Positions 6,216 to 15,500 of a stretch of 17,496 bases of DNA are shown here, one piece after another; the first letter of the stretch is position 1; each line of letters starts with the position of its first letter. A model generated the notes under the pieces. It was not told the DNA's origin. It saw nothing but the letters and a program-made list of their open reading frames with translations, and did no database searches. Origin of the DNA: Acidimicrobiia bacterium UBA6912 (lineage in GTDB: Bacteria > Actinomycetota > Acidimicrobiia > Spongiisociales > UBA5794); NCBI GenBank assembly GCA_002450985.1, contig DKBA01000266.1, forward strand, positions 1-17,496, given 5' to 3'. Both the position numbers and the translations under genes were made by a program.

Positions 6216-8639
6216 TCAGCCGAGCGCAGCCTCCAGCGCTTCGATCAATCCGCGCTGCTCGGCCGGATCCCGGATCGGGTGGCCGTCGCGGCGGACGTAG
6301 AACGTGTCGATCACCTCGCCCGCTCGGGTGTCGAGGCGCGCGAGGGCGATGTCGAGCCCTGCGCCGTACAGGGCGGCGGCGATCTCGGCGAGCCGGCCGA
6401 TGCGGTCGGGACAGCGCACCTCGACAACGGTGAATCGGCTGGAGGCCCCTTCCGGGAGGGTGACGCGAACCGGCGTCGTCGGTCGGCTCCCGTTGCGATA
6501 GACCCGCGCACGTGAGGCGAGCAGAGCGGTCGGGTCGAGCGTGCCCTGCACCGCATCGACGAGATCACGTTCGATGCGCCGCCAGCGCTCGGGCGCGACG
6601 GGCTCGCCGGTGCGATCGTCGACCACCTGGAACTCGTCGATCGCCGTTCCGTCGCTGCGGGTGAAGAGCTTGGCGCCGACGATCGACACACCCTGGCCGG
6701 CGAAGACGGCCGCCACGGCGCCCAGGAACCCGGTGCGGTCGGCTCCGACCACCAGCACGCGGTCGTACCCTTCCCCGGCCCGGGCGTCGAGCCCGGCGGC
6801 GGAATGGGTGCGGGCGAGGAGATCCAGATGCCACCCGATCTCCTCGACGGGAACGGTGGCGAGGTAGTCGTCCGACATGGCGGCGAGGTGCTCTTCGACC
6901 ATGTCGGCGGGGAAGCGCCCTGCGGTGGCGGCGATCGCCGCCGCCACCTTGTCGGGCTGCGGCGGACCGCCGACACCGAGCATCTCCGCGGCGGCCTCGT
7001 AGAGGCGACCGAGCAGGGTCTCCTTCCACGAGTTCCACGTGCCGGCTCCGGTCGCCTCCGCATCGGCGATGGCGAGGAGGTACAGCAGCTGGAGCGTCCG
7101 CAGGTCGCCCGCGGCGTCCACGACCCGGGCGATCACCTGGGGATCGTCGAGGTCCCGCCGGGTGGCCGTCTCGGTCAGCAGGAGGTGATGGCGCACCGCG
7201 GTCGTCACGACGGCCGTCGTCGCCGGACCGAACCCGAGACGATGGAGGACCCGGTTGGCGATCCCGGCCCCAACGTCCGAGTGATTGCCACCGCGACCCT
7301 TGCCGATGTCGTGGAAGAAGGCGGCGAGCATCAGCTCCTCCGTCGAGCCGACCTCGTCGGCGATCTCACCCAGCTTCCCGGAGCCGGAGGCGAGCTGCTG
7401 CATCGCATCGACCGTGCGCCACAGGTGGGCGTCGACCGGGTGGTCGTGGAACGCGGCGAGTTGCGGCAGGTGCCTGACCACCGTCCACTCGGGGAGATGC
7501 GCGTCGACCCAGCCGAGCTCGTCGAGCAGGCCCCACGCCGCCCTGCCCCGCTCCCCGGCGGCGAGGAGACGGATGAACGCGTTGCGATCGTCGTCGGTCC
7601 ATCCGGCCGGCTCCGCACTGCGGATGCGTTCGGTCTCCACCGTGTCCAGCCACACACCTTCGGGGCGCGCCGCGGCGCGCACCGCGAGGCCGAGCGGCGT
7701 CGTCGCGACGGGGTGCGGGGGCGAAGGCGCGCGCCGAAAGCGGCTCGTGATCCGGCCGAAGATACCGCGTCCCAGCGCCACCATGGGGTCGCCGCGGCCG
7801 CCGACGAGATCAGGCCAGCGGCGCTCCGCCAGCCGGTCGCCGGTGGCGAGGCTGCGGCACACTCGCGACGCGATCTCGAACTCGTCGCAGCCGAGCCAGT
7901 CGGCGGCCGCCTCACGGACATCGGCCACGAACACGTCCGACGGCCCACGGGCGACGGCGTGCAGCGCGTTGCGGACGGAGAGCAGCTCCTCATGGGCCGC
8001 TGCCTCCTCAGGGAGGGCCGTGTCGCGCCGGTCCCAGACGAGCGCCGCTCTGCGCCGTTCCCAGACGAAGCCCTGGAAGGTGCGGAGCCCGCCGCGTCCC
8101 TCCTTGAGGTCGGCCGCCATCACGGGATACGGCTCGAGGCGGCGTCTGCCCCACTCGTGCTCCGCGAGGAGGGGCGCGAGGGGGCGGCCCTCGAGGACCC
8201 CGGCGATCCTGCCCTCGAGGGCGGCAACGAGGGTGGCATCGCCTGCGATGCATCGCATCGTGAGCATGGAGGTGAGAGTCTCGAAATCCTCTCGTGCCGC
8301 GGCGACTGCTTCGCGCACCGTCCGCACCGAGTGCCCGACCTTCAGCTTGGCGTCCCACAGCGGGTAGAGCACGGCCTCGGTGGCGAGGTCGAGGTCGGCA
8401 TCGGCGTGGAGCAGCATGAGGTCGACGTCGGAGTACAGGCACTGCTCGCCTCTGCCGTAGCCGCCGACGGCCACGACGGCGAGCGGCTGTCCGGCGAGGT
8501 GGGCGGCGAGCTCGGTGATCGCGTCGTCGAGCGCTGCGGTGAGCGCCGAGCACAGATCGCGGCCACCGTCGCCGATACGCTCCACCGCCGCTATGTCGCG
8601 GTACGCGACGAAGCGCTCGGCGGGGCTCGGCGCAGTCAT
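6216..8639 (-). CDS. glnD: Bifunctional PII uridylyltransferase/uridylyl-removing enzyme GlnD
   Basis: GlnD senses glutamine and adds UMP to, or removes it from, the PII protein, tuning nitrogen metabolism. The 807-residue protein has the full domain order. A nucleotidyltransferase domain comes first (VAVGGYGRGEQCLYSDVDL, 56-74, with Asp71 and Asp73 as metal ligands), then a GlnD-type helical linker, and an HD domain (AAFFHDIGKGRGGNHSDVGA, 439-458, His443/Asp444). Two ACT domains follow (DRTGFLGAVAAVFAGQGVSI, 634-653, and DRIGRLAEIAAALYGAGLDI, 745-764). In mycobacteria and streptomycetes the homologue adenylylates GlnK, so AMP rather than UMP is possible. The ATG at 8639 is favoured over one 33 nt upstream because GGAGGT precedes it by 7-8 nt. 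It is convergent with purL and 76 nt downstream of a hypothetical gene. Confidence 0.94.
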   Translation of the reverse strand: MTAPSPAERFVAYRDIAAVERIGDGGRDLCSALTAALDDAITELAAHLAGQPLAVVAVGGYGRGEQCLYSDVDLMLLHADADLDLATEAVLYPLWDAKLKVGHSVRTVREAVAAAREDFETLTSMLTMRCIAGDATLVAALEGRIAGVLEGRPLAPLLAEHEWGRRRLEPYPVMAADLKEGRGGLRTFQGFVWERRRAALVWDRRDTALPEEAAAHEELLSVRNALHAVARGPSDVFVADVREAAADWLGCDEFEIASRVCRSLATGDRLAERRWPDLVGGRGDPMVALGRGIFGRITSRFRRAPSPPHPVATTPLGLAVRAAARPEGVWLDTVETERIRSAEPAGWTDDDRNAFIRLLAAGERGRAAWGLLDELGWVDAHLPEWTVVRHLPQLAAFHDHPVDAHLWRTVDAMQQLASGSGKLGEIADEVGSTEELMLAAFFHDIGKGRGGNHSDVGAGIANRVLHRLGFGPATTAVVTTAVRHHLLLTETATRRDLDDPQVIARVVDAAGDLRTLQLLYLLAIADAEATGAGTWNSWKETLLGRLYEAAAEMLGVGGPPQPDKVAAAIAATAGRFPADMVEEHLAAMSDDYLATVPVEEIGWHLDLLARTHSAAGLDARAGEGYDRVLVVGADRTGFLGAVAAVFAGQGVSIVGAKLFTRSDGTAIDEFQVVDDRTGEPVAPERWRRIERDLVDAVQGTLDPTALLASRARVYRNGSRPTTPVRVTLPEGASSRFTVVEVRCPDRIGRLAEIAAALYGAGLDIALARLDTRAGEVIDTFYVRRDGHPIRDPAEQRGLIEALEAALG

Positions 8640-8715
8640 GCGGGACACCTCCGGGATGGATGCCTGCGGCACGATGCCACAGCGACGTTTCGGGCGTGTT
8701 ACGGGAGTGCGGCGA

Positions 8716-9168
8716 TCAGGCGCGGAGGTCGCTGAGGTCGGCGCGCAGGAGCTCTGCGTCGTCCGTCTTCGAGATGTCGAGGCTCAGCTCCTCGGCCTCG
8801 GCGAGGTGTCTGCGCCTCGTGGCCTCGTCGCCGGCCACGGCGGCCGCCCTGGCGAGTGCCTCGTGGGCGTACCCGACGTAGAAGGGTCCCAGCTGGTACC
8901 GCTCCGCCATCTCCAGGGAGAGCTGGCCGTACACGGCGGCACGAAGGGCGTCCCCGAGGACGGCCCACACCCTCGACATCTGCCAGTCGCTGATGCACTG
9001 TTGCTTCGGGCCACCGACGACGCGCCAGTGGTACCGGGAGCCGGACGCTGCCGCCAGCATCTCGCGGTCCTCCTCGGGCGTGCGGACCTGTTGGTCGAGC
9101 AGCTCCCATGCCCGGTTGAAGAGCTCCGCCGCCATCCGGCGGTGACAGTCGTGCGGTTCCTTCGGCAT
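8716..9168 (-). CDS. Conserved hypothetical helical (TPR-like) protein
   Basis: The 150-residue protein resembles a widespread unnamed bacterial family with the pattern ELFNRAWELLDQ...RTPEEDREML...SRYHWRVVGGPKQQCISDWQMSRVWAVLGDALRAAVYGQLSLEMAE, then AHEALARAAAVAGDEATRRRHLAEAE. The helix pairs with small residues at A and G positions look like tetratricopeptide repeats. It has no catalytic motif, signal peptide or membrane segment. The ATG at 9168 has no Shine-Dalgarno but sits 6 nt after a CATAAT box; an ATG at 9135 (MAAELFNRA) is the alternative. It is divergent from the rhomboid gene and may share a transcript with glnD. Function unknown. Confidence 0.8.
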   Translation of the reverse strand: MPKEPHDCHRRMAAELFNRAWELLDQQVRTPEEDREMLAAASGSRYHWRVVGGPKQQCISDWQMSRVWAVLGDALRAAVYGQLSLEMAERYQLGPFYVGYAHEALARAAAVAGDEATRRRHLAEAEELSLDISKTDDAELLRADLSDLRA

Positions 9169-9174
9169 TTGGGG

Positions 9175-9180
9175 ATTATG
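9175..9180 (-). promoter_or_regulatory. -10-like CATAAT box before the hypothetical gene
   Basis: Reading the minus strand, CATAAT is followed by CCCCAA and then the ATG at 9168. It matches five of six bases of the TATAAT consensus, and no ribosome binding site separates it from the start, as expected for leaderless transcription. No -35 is convincing. Confidence 0.45.
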
Positions 9181-9210
9181 CCCTGGGGATCGGTATGTTG
9201 CATAGGGAAC

Positions 9211-10050
9211 ATGGACGAACGCCTCGACACCACCGCTTGTTATCGCCACCCGGACCGGGCCACCCGTCTGCGGTGCAGCGAGTGCGGCAGACCCATCTGC
9301 GTGGAGTGCTCGCACGACGCGGCGGTGGGGCAGAAGTGCCCCGAGTGCGCCCGGCCCGAGGGCCGCCATCGTGTGGTCGACGCCCGACGGGCGATGGCGG
9401 CGCCGAGCTTCGCCACGGCTCCGGTGACCTTCACCATCATCTCGGTGGCCGTGGCCTTGTTCGTGCTCGGGTTCCTGTCGCCGAGCATCGACGCCGAGCT
9501 GGTGAACCGGTTTGCGTCGGCGAACTGGCTCATCGCCGACGGCGAGTGGTGGCGAGTGCTGACGGCTGCCTTCCTGCACGCCGGTCTGGCGCACATCTTC
9601 TTCAACATGTACGCCCTGTACATCTTCGGGCCCCGGCTGGAGAGCCAGGTGGGATCGACTCCGTTCGCCCTGCTGTATGCGGCGTCGGCGGCCGGCGGTG
9701 GGGCGGCCTCGTACTTCTTCGGCGCCACCCAGCAGGTGGCGGTCGGGGCATCGGGAGCGATCTTCGGGCTGTTCGGGGCGTGGATGTACGTGGCCTACCG
9801 GACTCGCCACACCCCCGGTGGGCGAGCGATGTTCAACCAGCTCGGGGTGCTGTTGCTCATCAACCTGGCGCTCCCGCTCATCATCAGGAACATCGACTGG
9901 CGCGCCCACGTCGGCGGTCTGCTCGCCGGCATCACCATCGCCGCCCTGTGGGCGCAGTTCGCCGTCGGCAAACCCGACGCGGTCCGCATCCGCTCGATGA
10001 TCGCCGGCTCGGTGTTCGTCGTTCTGATGGGAGCGATCATCTTCCTGTAG
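9211..10050 (+). CDS. Rhomboid-family intramembrane serine protease with N-terminal zinc finger
   Basis: The 279-residue integral membrane protein cleaves other membrane proteins within the bilayer. The N-terminus is a cytosolic B-box-like zinc finger: Cys10, His13, Cys22, Cys25, Cys30, Cys33, Cys43 and Cys46 are the likely ligands. About six hydrophobic segments follow from residue 70. The catalytic Ser181 lies in VGASGAIFGLFG (178-189) and the catalytic His233 in RAHVGGLLAG (231-240). WWRVLTAAFLHAGLAHIFFNM (113-133) holds the conserved His123, His128 and Asn132. The ATG is preceded by AGGGAAC, a weak ribosome binding site, and a TATGTT box (9194-9199). It ends 29 nt before purF, which has its own promoter-like box. 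Zinc-finger rhomboids are common in actinobacteria; the substrate is unknown. Confidence 0.93.
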   Translation: MDERLDTTACYRHPDRATRLRCSECGRPICVECSHDAAVGQKCPECARPEGRHRVVDARRAMAAPSFATAPVTFTIISVAVALFVLGFLSPSIDAELVNRFASANWLIADGEWWRVLTAAFLHAGLAHIFFNMYALYIFGPRLESQVGSTPFALLYAASAAGGGAASYFFGATQQVAVGASGAIFGLFGAWMYVAYRTRHTPGGRAMFNQLGVLLLINLALPLIIRNIDWRAHVGGLLAGITIAALWAQFAVGKPDAVRIRSMIAGSVFVVLMGAIIFL

Positions 10051-10067
10051 CCGGTGCCGCCGCGGCC

Positions 10068-10073
10068 TACACT
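10068..10073 (+). promoter_or_regulatory. Probable purF -10 element, leaderless arrangement
   Basis: TACACT (TAnnnT) is followed by CCGCCG and the purF GTG. The 6-nt gap puts the transcription start on the start codon, and there is no Shine-Dalgarno. This suggests purF-purM is transcribed independently of the rhomboid gene just upstream. No clear -35 is seen. Confidence 0.55.
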
Positions 10074-10079
10074 CCGCCG

Positions 10080-11492
10080 GTGGCGGAGACGGCCATCCAG
10101 ATCGATCGGCCAGGCGAGGCATGCGGCGTGTTCGGGATCTACGCACCCGACGGCGATGCGGCGCGCCTGACCTACTTCGGGATGTTCGCCCTCCAGCACC
10201 GTGGCCAGGAGAGCGCAGGCATCGCCGTTGCCGACGACTTCCACGTGACCGTCGTGAAGGACCTCGGTCTGGTGGCCCAGGTCTTCGACGAGCCGACCCT
10301 CGCCGGGCTCGACGGCAGGATCGCGGTCGGGCACACCCGGTACTCGACGACCGGCTCGTCGTCGTGGGAGAACTCCCAGCCGGTGTATCGCCAGGTGGTG
10401 GGCAGCAACGGCATCGCCCTCGCCCACAACGGGAACCTCACCAACACCCGGCGTCTCGCCGAGGAGATCGGCAAGCTCTTCGCCACCACCGACTCGGAGC
10501 TCATGACCGAGGCGATCGCCATCGCCGTCCGCTCCGGGCTCACCCTGGAGAAAGCCGCGCTCGAGGCGCTGCCCCGGTTCGAGGGAGCCTTCAGCCTCGC
10601 CATCATGGACCAGGAGACGCTCGTCGCCGTGCGCGACCCGCACGGCTTCCGTCCGCTGTGTCTCGGGCGGCTCGACGAATCGTGGATCGTGGCGTCGGAG
10701 ACGGCGGCGCTCGACATCATCGGCGCCGCATTCGTGCGGGAGCTCGAGCCCGGCGAGATGCTCGTCATCGACGACGCCGGGGTCCGGTCCCACCAGCCGT
10801 TCGAGCCCGCCCCGCGGCGGCTCTGCGTGTTCGAGTTCGTCTACTTCGCCAGACCGGACTCTGTGCTGTACGGGCGCAACGTGCACGCTGCCCGGCGCCG
10901 GATGGGATACCGGCTCGCCGAGCAGGCACCGGTGGCCGCCGACGTCGTTGTACCCGTGCCGGAGAGTGGCATCCCCGCCGCGCAGGGTTTCGCCGCGGCC
11001 AGCGGCATCCCCTACGCCGATGGACTCGTCAAGAACCGGTATGTCGGCCGCACCTTCATCCAACCGGCCCAGGCGATGCGCGACCAGGGCATCAGGATGA
11101 AGCTGAACCCGATCCCCGAGGAGCTCGACGGGCGCCGGGTCGTGCTGATCGACGACTCCATCGTGCGTGGCTCGACGACGCGGCGCCTCGTCGAGCTGGT
11201 CCGCGACGCCGGCGCCGCCGAGATCCACCTGCGGATCTCCTCACCGCCCTACCGCTGGCCGTGCTTCTACGGCATGGACACCGGCGACCGCAGCACGCTG
11301 CTCGCCGCCGAGCGGACCGTCGCCGAGATCGCCGACTACCTGGGCGTCGACAGCCTCGCCTACCTCGAGCTGCCCGGACTCCTCGAGGCGACCGGCGTCG
11401 AGGGCGAGGGATTCTGCACGGCATGCCTGTCCGGGACGTACCCGACGGACGTGACGGACGCAGGCGACAAGTACGTGCTCGAGCGGGCCTGA
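10080..11492 (+). CDS. purF: Amidophosphoribosyltransferase (glutamine PRPP amidotransferase)
   Basis: PurF makes phosphoribosylamine from PRPP and glutamine, the committed first step of purine synthesis. The 470-residue protein starts with a 14-residue presumed propeptide ending before Cys15 (GEACGVFGIY), the N-terminal nucleophile after processing. The Ntn glutaminase half includes FALQHRGQESAGIA (36-49) and HTRYSTTG (85-92). The phosphoribosyltransferase half has the PRPP motif VVLIDDSIVRGSTT (354-367). Cys249, Cys395, Cys446 and Cys449 match the four [4Fe-4S] ligands of the Bacillus subtilis enzyme, so this is the oxygen-sensitive iron-sulphur class. The GTG start is chosen from the propeptide and the -10 box 6 nt upstream. 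The TGA overlaps the purM ATG by 1 nt. Confidence 0.96.
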   Translation: MAETAIQIDRPGEACGVFGIYAPDGDAARLTYFGMFALQHRGQESAGIAVADDFHVTVVKDLGLVAQVFDEPTLAGLDGRIAVGHTRYSTTGSSSWENSQPVYRQVVGSNGIALAHNGNLTNTRRLAEEIGKLFATTDSELMTEAIAIAVRSGLTLEKAALEALPRFEGAFSLAIMDQETLVAVRDPHGFRPLCLGRLDESWIVASETAALDIIGAAFVRELEPGEMLVIDDAGVRSHQPFEPAPRRLCVFEFVYFARPDSVLYGRNVHAARRRMGYRLAEQAPVAADVVVPVPESGIPAAQGFAAASGIPYADGLVKNRYVGRTFIQPAQAMRDQGIRMKLNPIPEELDGRRVVLIDDSIVRGSTTRRLVELVRDAGAAEIHLRISSPPYRWPCFYGMDTGDRSTLLAAERTVAEIADYLGVDSLAYLELPGLLEATGVEGEGFCTACLSGTYPTDVTDAGDKYVLERA

Positions 11493-12508
11493 TGGCGACC
11501 TACCGCGACGCCGGTGTCGATCTCGACGCAGCCGATGCCGTCGTCGCCTCCATCGGCGACGAGGTCACCGCCACGTGGAGTGAGCAGGTGGTCGGCGGGT
11601 TCGGGGGCTTCGCCGCCGGTATCCGCCTGCCCGCCGGCTACCGCGACCCGGTGCTGATGATGTCGACCGATGGCGTGGGCACCAAGGCCGAGGTGGCTCG
11701 CATGGCGGACCGCCTCGACGGGCTCGGGTGGGATCTGGTGGCGATGTGCGTCGACGACCTGGTGGCGACGGGTGCCCGACCGATCGCCATGACCGACTAC
11801 CTGGCCGTCGGCCGGATCGACGTGGCGCGGGTGGGGCGCATCGTCCGCTCCGTCGCCGCAGCGTGCGCCGAGGCCGGCGTCGCCCTTCTCGGCGGCGAGA
11901 CGGCAGAGCATCCCGGCGTCATGGAGGCCGATGCCTTCGACCTCGCCGGGGCGGCGCTCGGGGTGGTCGAGAGCGGGCGGGAGATCACCGGTGCGGCGAT
12001 ACGGCCCGGCGACGCGGTCATCGGGCTCGCCTCGCCCAATCTGCGGGCCAACGGGTTCTCCCTGGTGCGCAAGATCGTGCTCGGGACGCTGGGTCTCGAC
12101 GACCTGTTGCCGGGCACGAACAAGCCGGTCGCCGAGGTGCTCCTCGAGCCCTCGGTGCTCTACACCCCTGCCGTGCTGGCGTTGCTCGATGCCGTCGAGG
12201 TCCGCGGCATGGCGCACATCACCGGCGGCGGCCTCCCGGGCAACCTGCCCCGAGCACTGCCGGCCGGCTGCCGTGCGCTCATCGACACCGATGCCTGGGT
12301 GCCGCCCGCCGTGTTTGCCGCCGTGCAGCAGCTCGGCAACGTGCCCGGCGCCGAGATGTTCCGCACCTTCAACATGGGCATCGGCTTCGTGGTCGTCGTG
12401 CCCGACGCCGCCGCCGACGAGGCCGTCGCCGTCCTCGAGGCGGCGGGCCGACCGGCGGGCATCATCGGTGAGATCGAAGAGGGCGATCGCACCGTCGAGC
12501 TGAGCTGA
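11492..12508 (+). CDS. purM: Phosphoribosylformylglycinamidine cyclo-ligase (AIR synthetase)
   Basis: PurM closes the imidazole ring, turning FGAM into AIR with ATP. The 338-residue protein begins TYRDAGVDLDAADAVV, the usual N-terminus. It carries the nucleotide-binding loop STDGVGTKAEVA (58-69), the AIRS signature LLGGETAEHPGVM, LASPNLRANGFSLVRK and AHITGGGLPGNLPRALP, and ends with FRTFNMGIGFVVVV. The TGATG junction with purF implies coupled translation from one transcript. With purL and purC in the same window it covers consecutive pathway steps. A strong hairpin follows the stop. Confidence 0.96.
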   Translation: MATYRDAGVDLDAADAVVASIGDEVTATWSEQVVGGFGGFAAGIRLPAGYRDPVLMMSTDGVGTKAEVARMADRLDGLGWDLVAMCVDDLVATGARPIAMTDYLAVGRIDVARVGRIVRSVAAACAEAGVALLGGETAEHPGVMEADAFDLAGAALGVVESGREITGAAIRPGDAVIGLASPNLRANGFSLVRKIVLGTLGLDDLLPGTNKPVAEVLLEPSVLYTPAVLALLDAVEVRGMAHITGGGLPGNLPRALPAGCRALIDTDAWVPPAVFAAVQQLGNVPGAEMFRTFNMGIGFVVVVPDAAADEAVAVLEAAGRPAGIIGEIEEGDRTVELS

Positions 12509-12509
12509 G

Positions 12510-12544
12510 GTGTGTGCTCCCACCCAGGGGGCGGGAGCACACAC
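12510..12544. terminator. Bidirectional terminator-like hairpin between purM and the secreted-protein gene
   Basis: GTGTGTGCTCCC (12510-12521) and GGGAGCACACAC (12533-12544) form a perfect 12-bp stem with an 11-nt loop. It starts 1 nt after the purM stop and ends 11 nt before the stop of the convergent gene, so it can serve both. There is no U-tract in either direction, which is common for high-GC actinobacterial terminators. Confidence 0.75.
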
Positions 12545-12555
12545 GTTGCGTCACC

Positions 12556-15500
12556 TCACAGCGGCGGGAAGATGTCGTCTGGGAAGTTGCCGCTCACCCA
12601 GCTGTCGTCGTTCAGCGTGACCGTGCCCGCCGGGCGGTAGATGCCTCCGCCCTGGATCGCAGCGGTGTTCCCGCTGATCCAGCTCGCACCGTTCAGGGTC
12701 ACCGTCACGGTCTCACCGGCCCAGATGATGGCGATACCGCCCCCGCTCTCGGTCGTCTCGTTCCCGTACAGGTAGGCATCGTCGCCGAGGGTGACGTCTC
12801 CGTCCCAGACGAAGACGGCGCCCCCATCGGCACCCGCGGAGTTGAAGGTCCCGCTGCTGGTCCCGTTGATGGTCAGGGAACCGTAGAGCGAGATCGCCCC
12901 GCCGTTCAGCGCGGCGTTGTTGTCGTTCATCGAGGCGTTGCCGGTGAGCGTGATCACGGCCGTCTCGCCCTCGACGATCGGAGGTCCACCTGCATAGATG
13001 GCGCCTCCGAAGTAGCCGGTCGCATCGTTGCCCTGCAGGACGGCGTCGTCACTGAACGTCATGACGGTTGCTCCCTGCGTGGCGATGGCCCCGCCGCTGC
13101 CCGCCGCCGTGTTGTGGGAGATGGAGCTCGAGCCGTCGAGCGTGATCGCACCGTCCTGGGAGAAGATGCCGCCGCCGTTGTCGGCGCTCGTGTTGAGGGC
13201 GATCGCGCTGGCGTCGCGCAGCGTCACCGTGCCGAAGAACGAGTACACGCCCGCACCCCAACTCGACGACTCGTTGCGTGAGATCCAAGTGTCGTCGTAC
13301 ATCGCCAGCGTCGCCGGGTTCAGCCCGCCGCCATCCGCTGCGAGGTAGACACCACCGCCATCGACAGCCGTGTTGTAGGAGATGGTCGCATGACCCCGCA
13401 GCTCGAGAACGGCCGACGGACCGACCCAGACGCCGCCGCCGGCCAGGGCATCGCCTCCTGTGACGTCGACGTCCAGCAGCGTCAGCGTGGCGCTCCGCTC
13501 CACGGCGAGCACGCTGCCGAGGCCGTTGCCGTCGATGACCGCGCTGATCTCGCCGTTGTAGTCGCCGTCGATGGTGATCGCCTTGCCCTCAGGCACGACC
13601 AGCTCACCCTCGGTCAGCTCGACTCTCATGCCTGCCGGCAGGTGGACCGTGCCGCCGTCGCAGACCTCGGCGACCGCCTGCCGGAGCTGGCCCGCCCCGC
13701 CGTCGTCTGCGGGGTCGGTGACGGCGATCTCACACTCGCCATCGACTGCGACCGTCAGCACGATCTGTGGTGGAGGGAACGGTCCGTAGGGCGGGGTGGT
13801 GGCCCCTTCGGGCACCGGGCCGTACCAGGCCTCGACGGCCAGCTCGAAGACCCCAGATCGGGTGGGCGTTCCGGACAGCACCCCGGTGGCTTCGTCGAAG
13901 GTCAGCCCGGGGATCTCGCCCCAGACGACACGCCACTCGGCGGTGTCCGAGAACATGCCCGTCATCTCGAGCTGCTGTGCCGGATACACGTCGCCGACGA
14001 AGCCCTTCGGGACGGTGATGGGCACGATCTCGAGCTGGGCGAGCGGCTCCCCCGAGCTGATCAGGCGGAACCGCTCGGCAAACGAGCGGACGGCGCCGTT
14101 GGGTCTCGTTGCGGGTGCGGGCGTCCGGCAGACGCCCTCGTAGCCATCCCCGATGCCGGGGCCGTACAGTGAGCACGGCGGCACCGAGCCGGGGAACAGC
14201 ACGTCGACCCACTTGGCGACGGGAATCTCCCCCTCCCAGAACCCGAAGTTCCACTCCTTGATCCACAGGTCGATCTCGAGGGACAGCTTTGCGGCGAAGC
14301 CGAGATCGAGCGCCCACCACGGCTTCGCCGGGTTCGTGGTGAGGAACGTCTCCAGGAACGGTCCGACCGAGACCCTGGGACCGATGAGACCATAGATCCT
14401 GACCTCGATGTGGAGCCAGAGATCGAGCATGGCATAGAGCGTCAGGTCACGCGCCTGGAGCAGCGCCTCGTCGAAGGGTGTGTGCTGGAAGTCCGCCCAG
14501 CCCAGGTAGTAGGGGAAGTTGTTCTCGTAGACACCGACCGTGACGCCGGCGGAAGCGGACGCCCCGAGCGAGAGACCGGCGAGGCCCGCATCGACGTCGA
14601 CTCCGATGTTGCCGTCGAAGACGAGCACCACAGGCACCGGGCCGATGGTGAATGTCTTCACCTTCTGGAAGAGGTCGAACTCCCAGCCGCACTGGACGCT
14701 GACGTTCTCGAGGGCGATCCCGGCCTGGGCGCCCACCGTGGCGAGCGCGGTGAGGCTCTTCGGGATGAACCACTTCCACTTCACGCGCAGCTCGAAGTCG
14801 AAGAAGGGCGTGAGATACGCCGTGATCCCCGACACCTCGCACGCATCGGCGTCGCCCTTGCCTTCGAGCGTCACCGTGGTGGTCACGCCTTCGGGAGACG
14901 TGACCGTCCCGGTGACGGACAGCCTGCCGTCGCCGAGGTCGGTGGCGACCAGCCCGCCGGGCGGGAACTCCTCGGCTTCGGTGTCGACGACGATGTCGCC
15001 GCTGGGGAAGATGTCCTCGAGCGTCGCCTGCGCCGTGGCAACGTGTTGCGTGCCATCCGGGTCCGTGATCACGTCGGTCACGGTGCCGAGGTAGCCCTCT
15101 GGGGTGTCGTCGGTGATCCCGAGAACGACGGAGTCACCGGTGTCGACGGGCTCGGCCTCGGGGGCGAGGACGATGGTGCCGTCCTCGTCGACGGACTCCA
15201 CGACCGTCTCGTCCGGGATCACCGTATCCTCGGGGACGGTCAGCTCTCCGCCCACTGCCGGGGTGGCGAACCACCCGACCACTTCGACGACGAGGTGAGT
15301 AGCCGACTCCAGGTTGGCGATCGACACCATGCCGTCCTCGCCGAGCCGCACGGCTGCGAAACCTGCCGATGCCCGCTGGCGGCCATCGGTCGTCAGCGAG
15401 ACGAGGTCGGGCTGCTCGTCACCGGCCGGATAGACGGTGAGGCTCGTCGGACGCCCCGTCTTGTACGTCGTGAGGTTCAGCGCCACGGCGTACGGTGACC

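Noticed and set aside
4857..6515. A 552-residue frame inside purL and glnD
   Set aside because: It is Arg/Gly-rich out-of-frame sequence; the purL frame carries all the known motifs.
6804..8735. A 643-residue plus-strand frame opposite glnD
   Set aside because: It has no recognisable domain or start signal and overlaps a full-length GlnD with every catalytic motif intact.
8515..9210. A 232-residue N-terminal extension of the rhomboid
   Set aside because: It runs antisense through glnD and the hypothetical gene; the zinc finger starts right after the ATG at 9211, which has a weak ribosome binding site.
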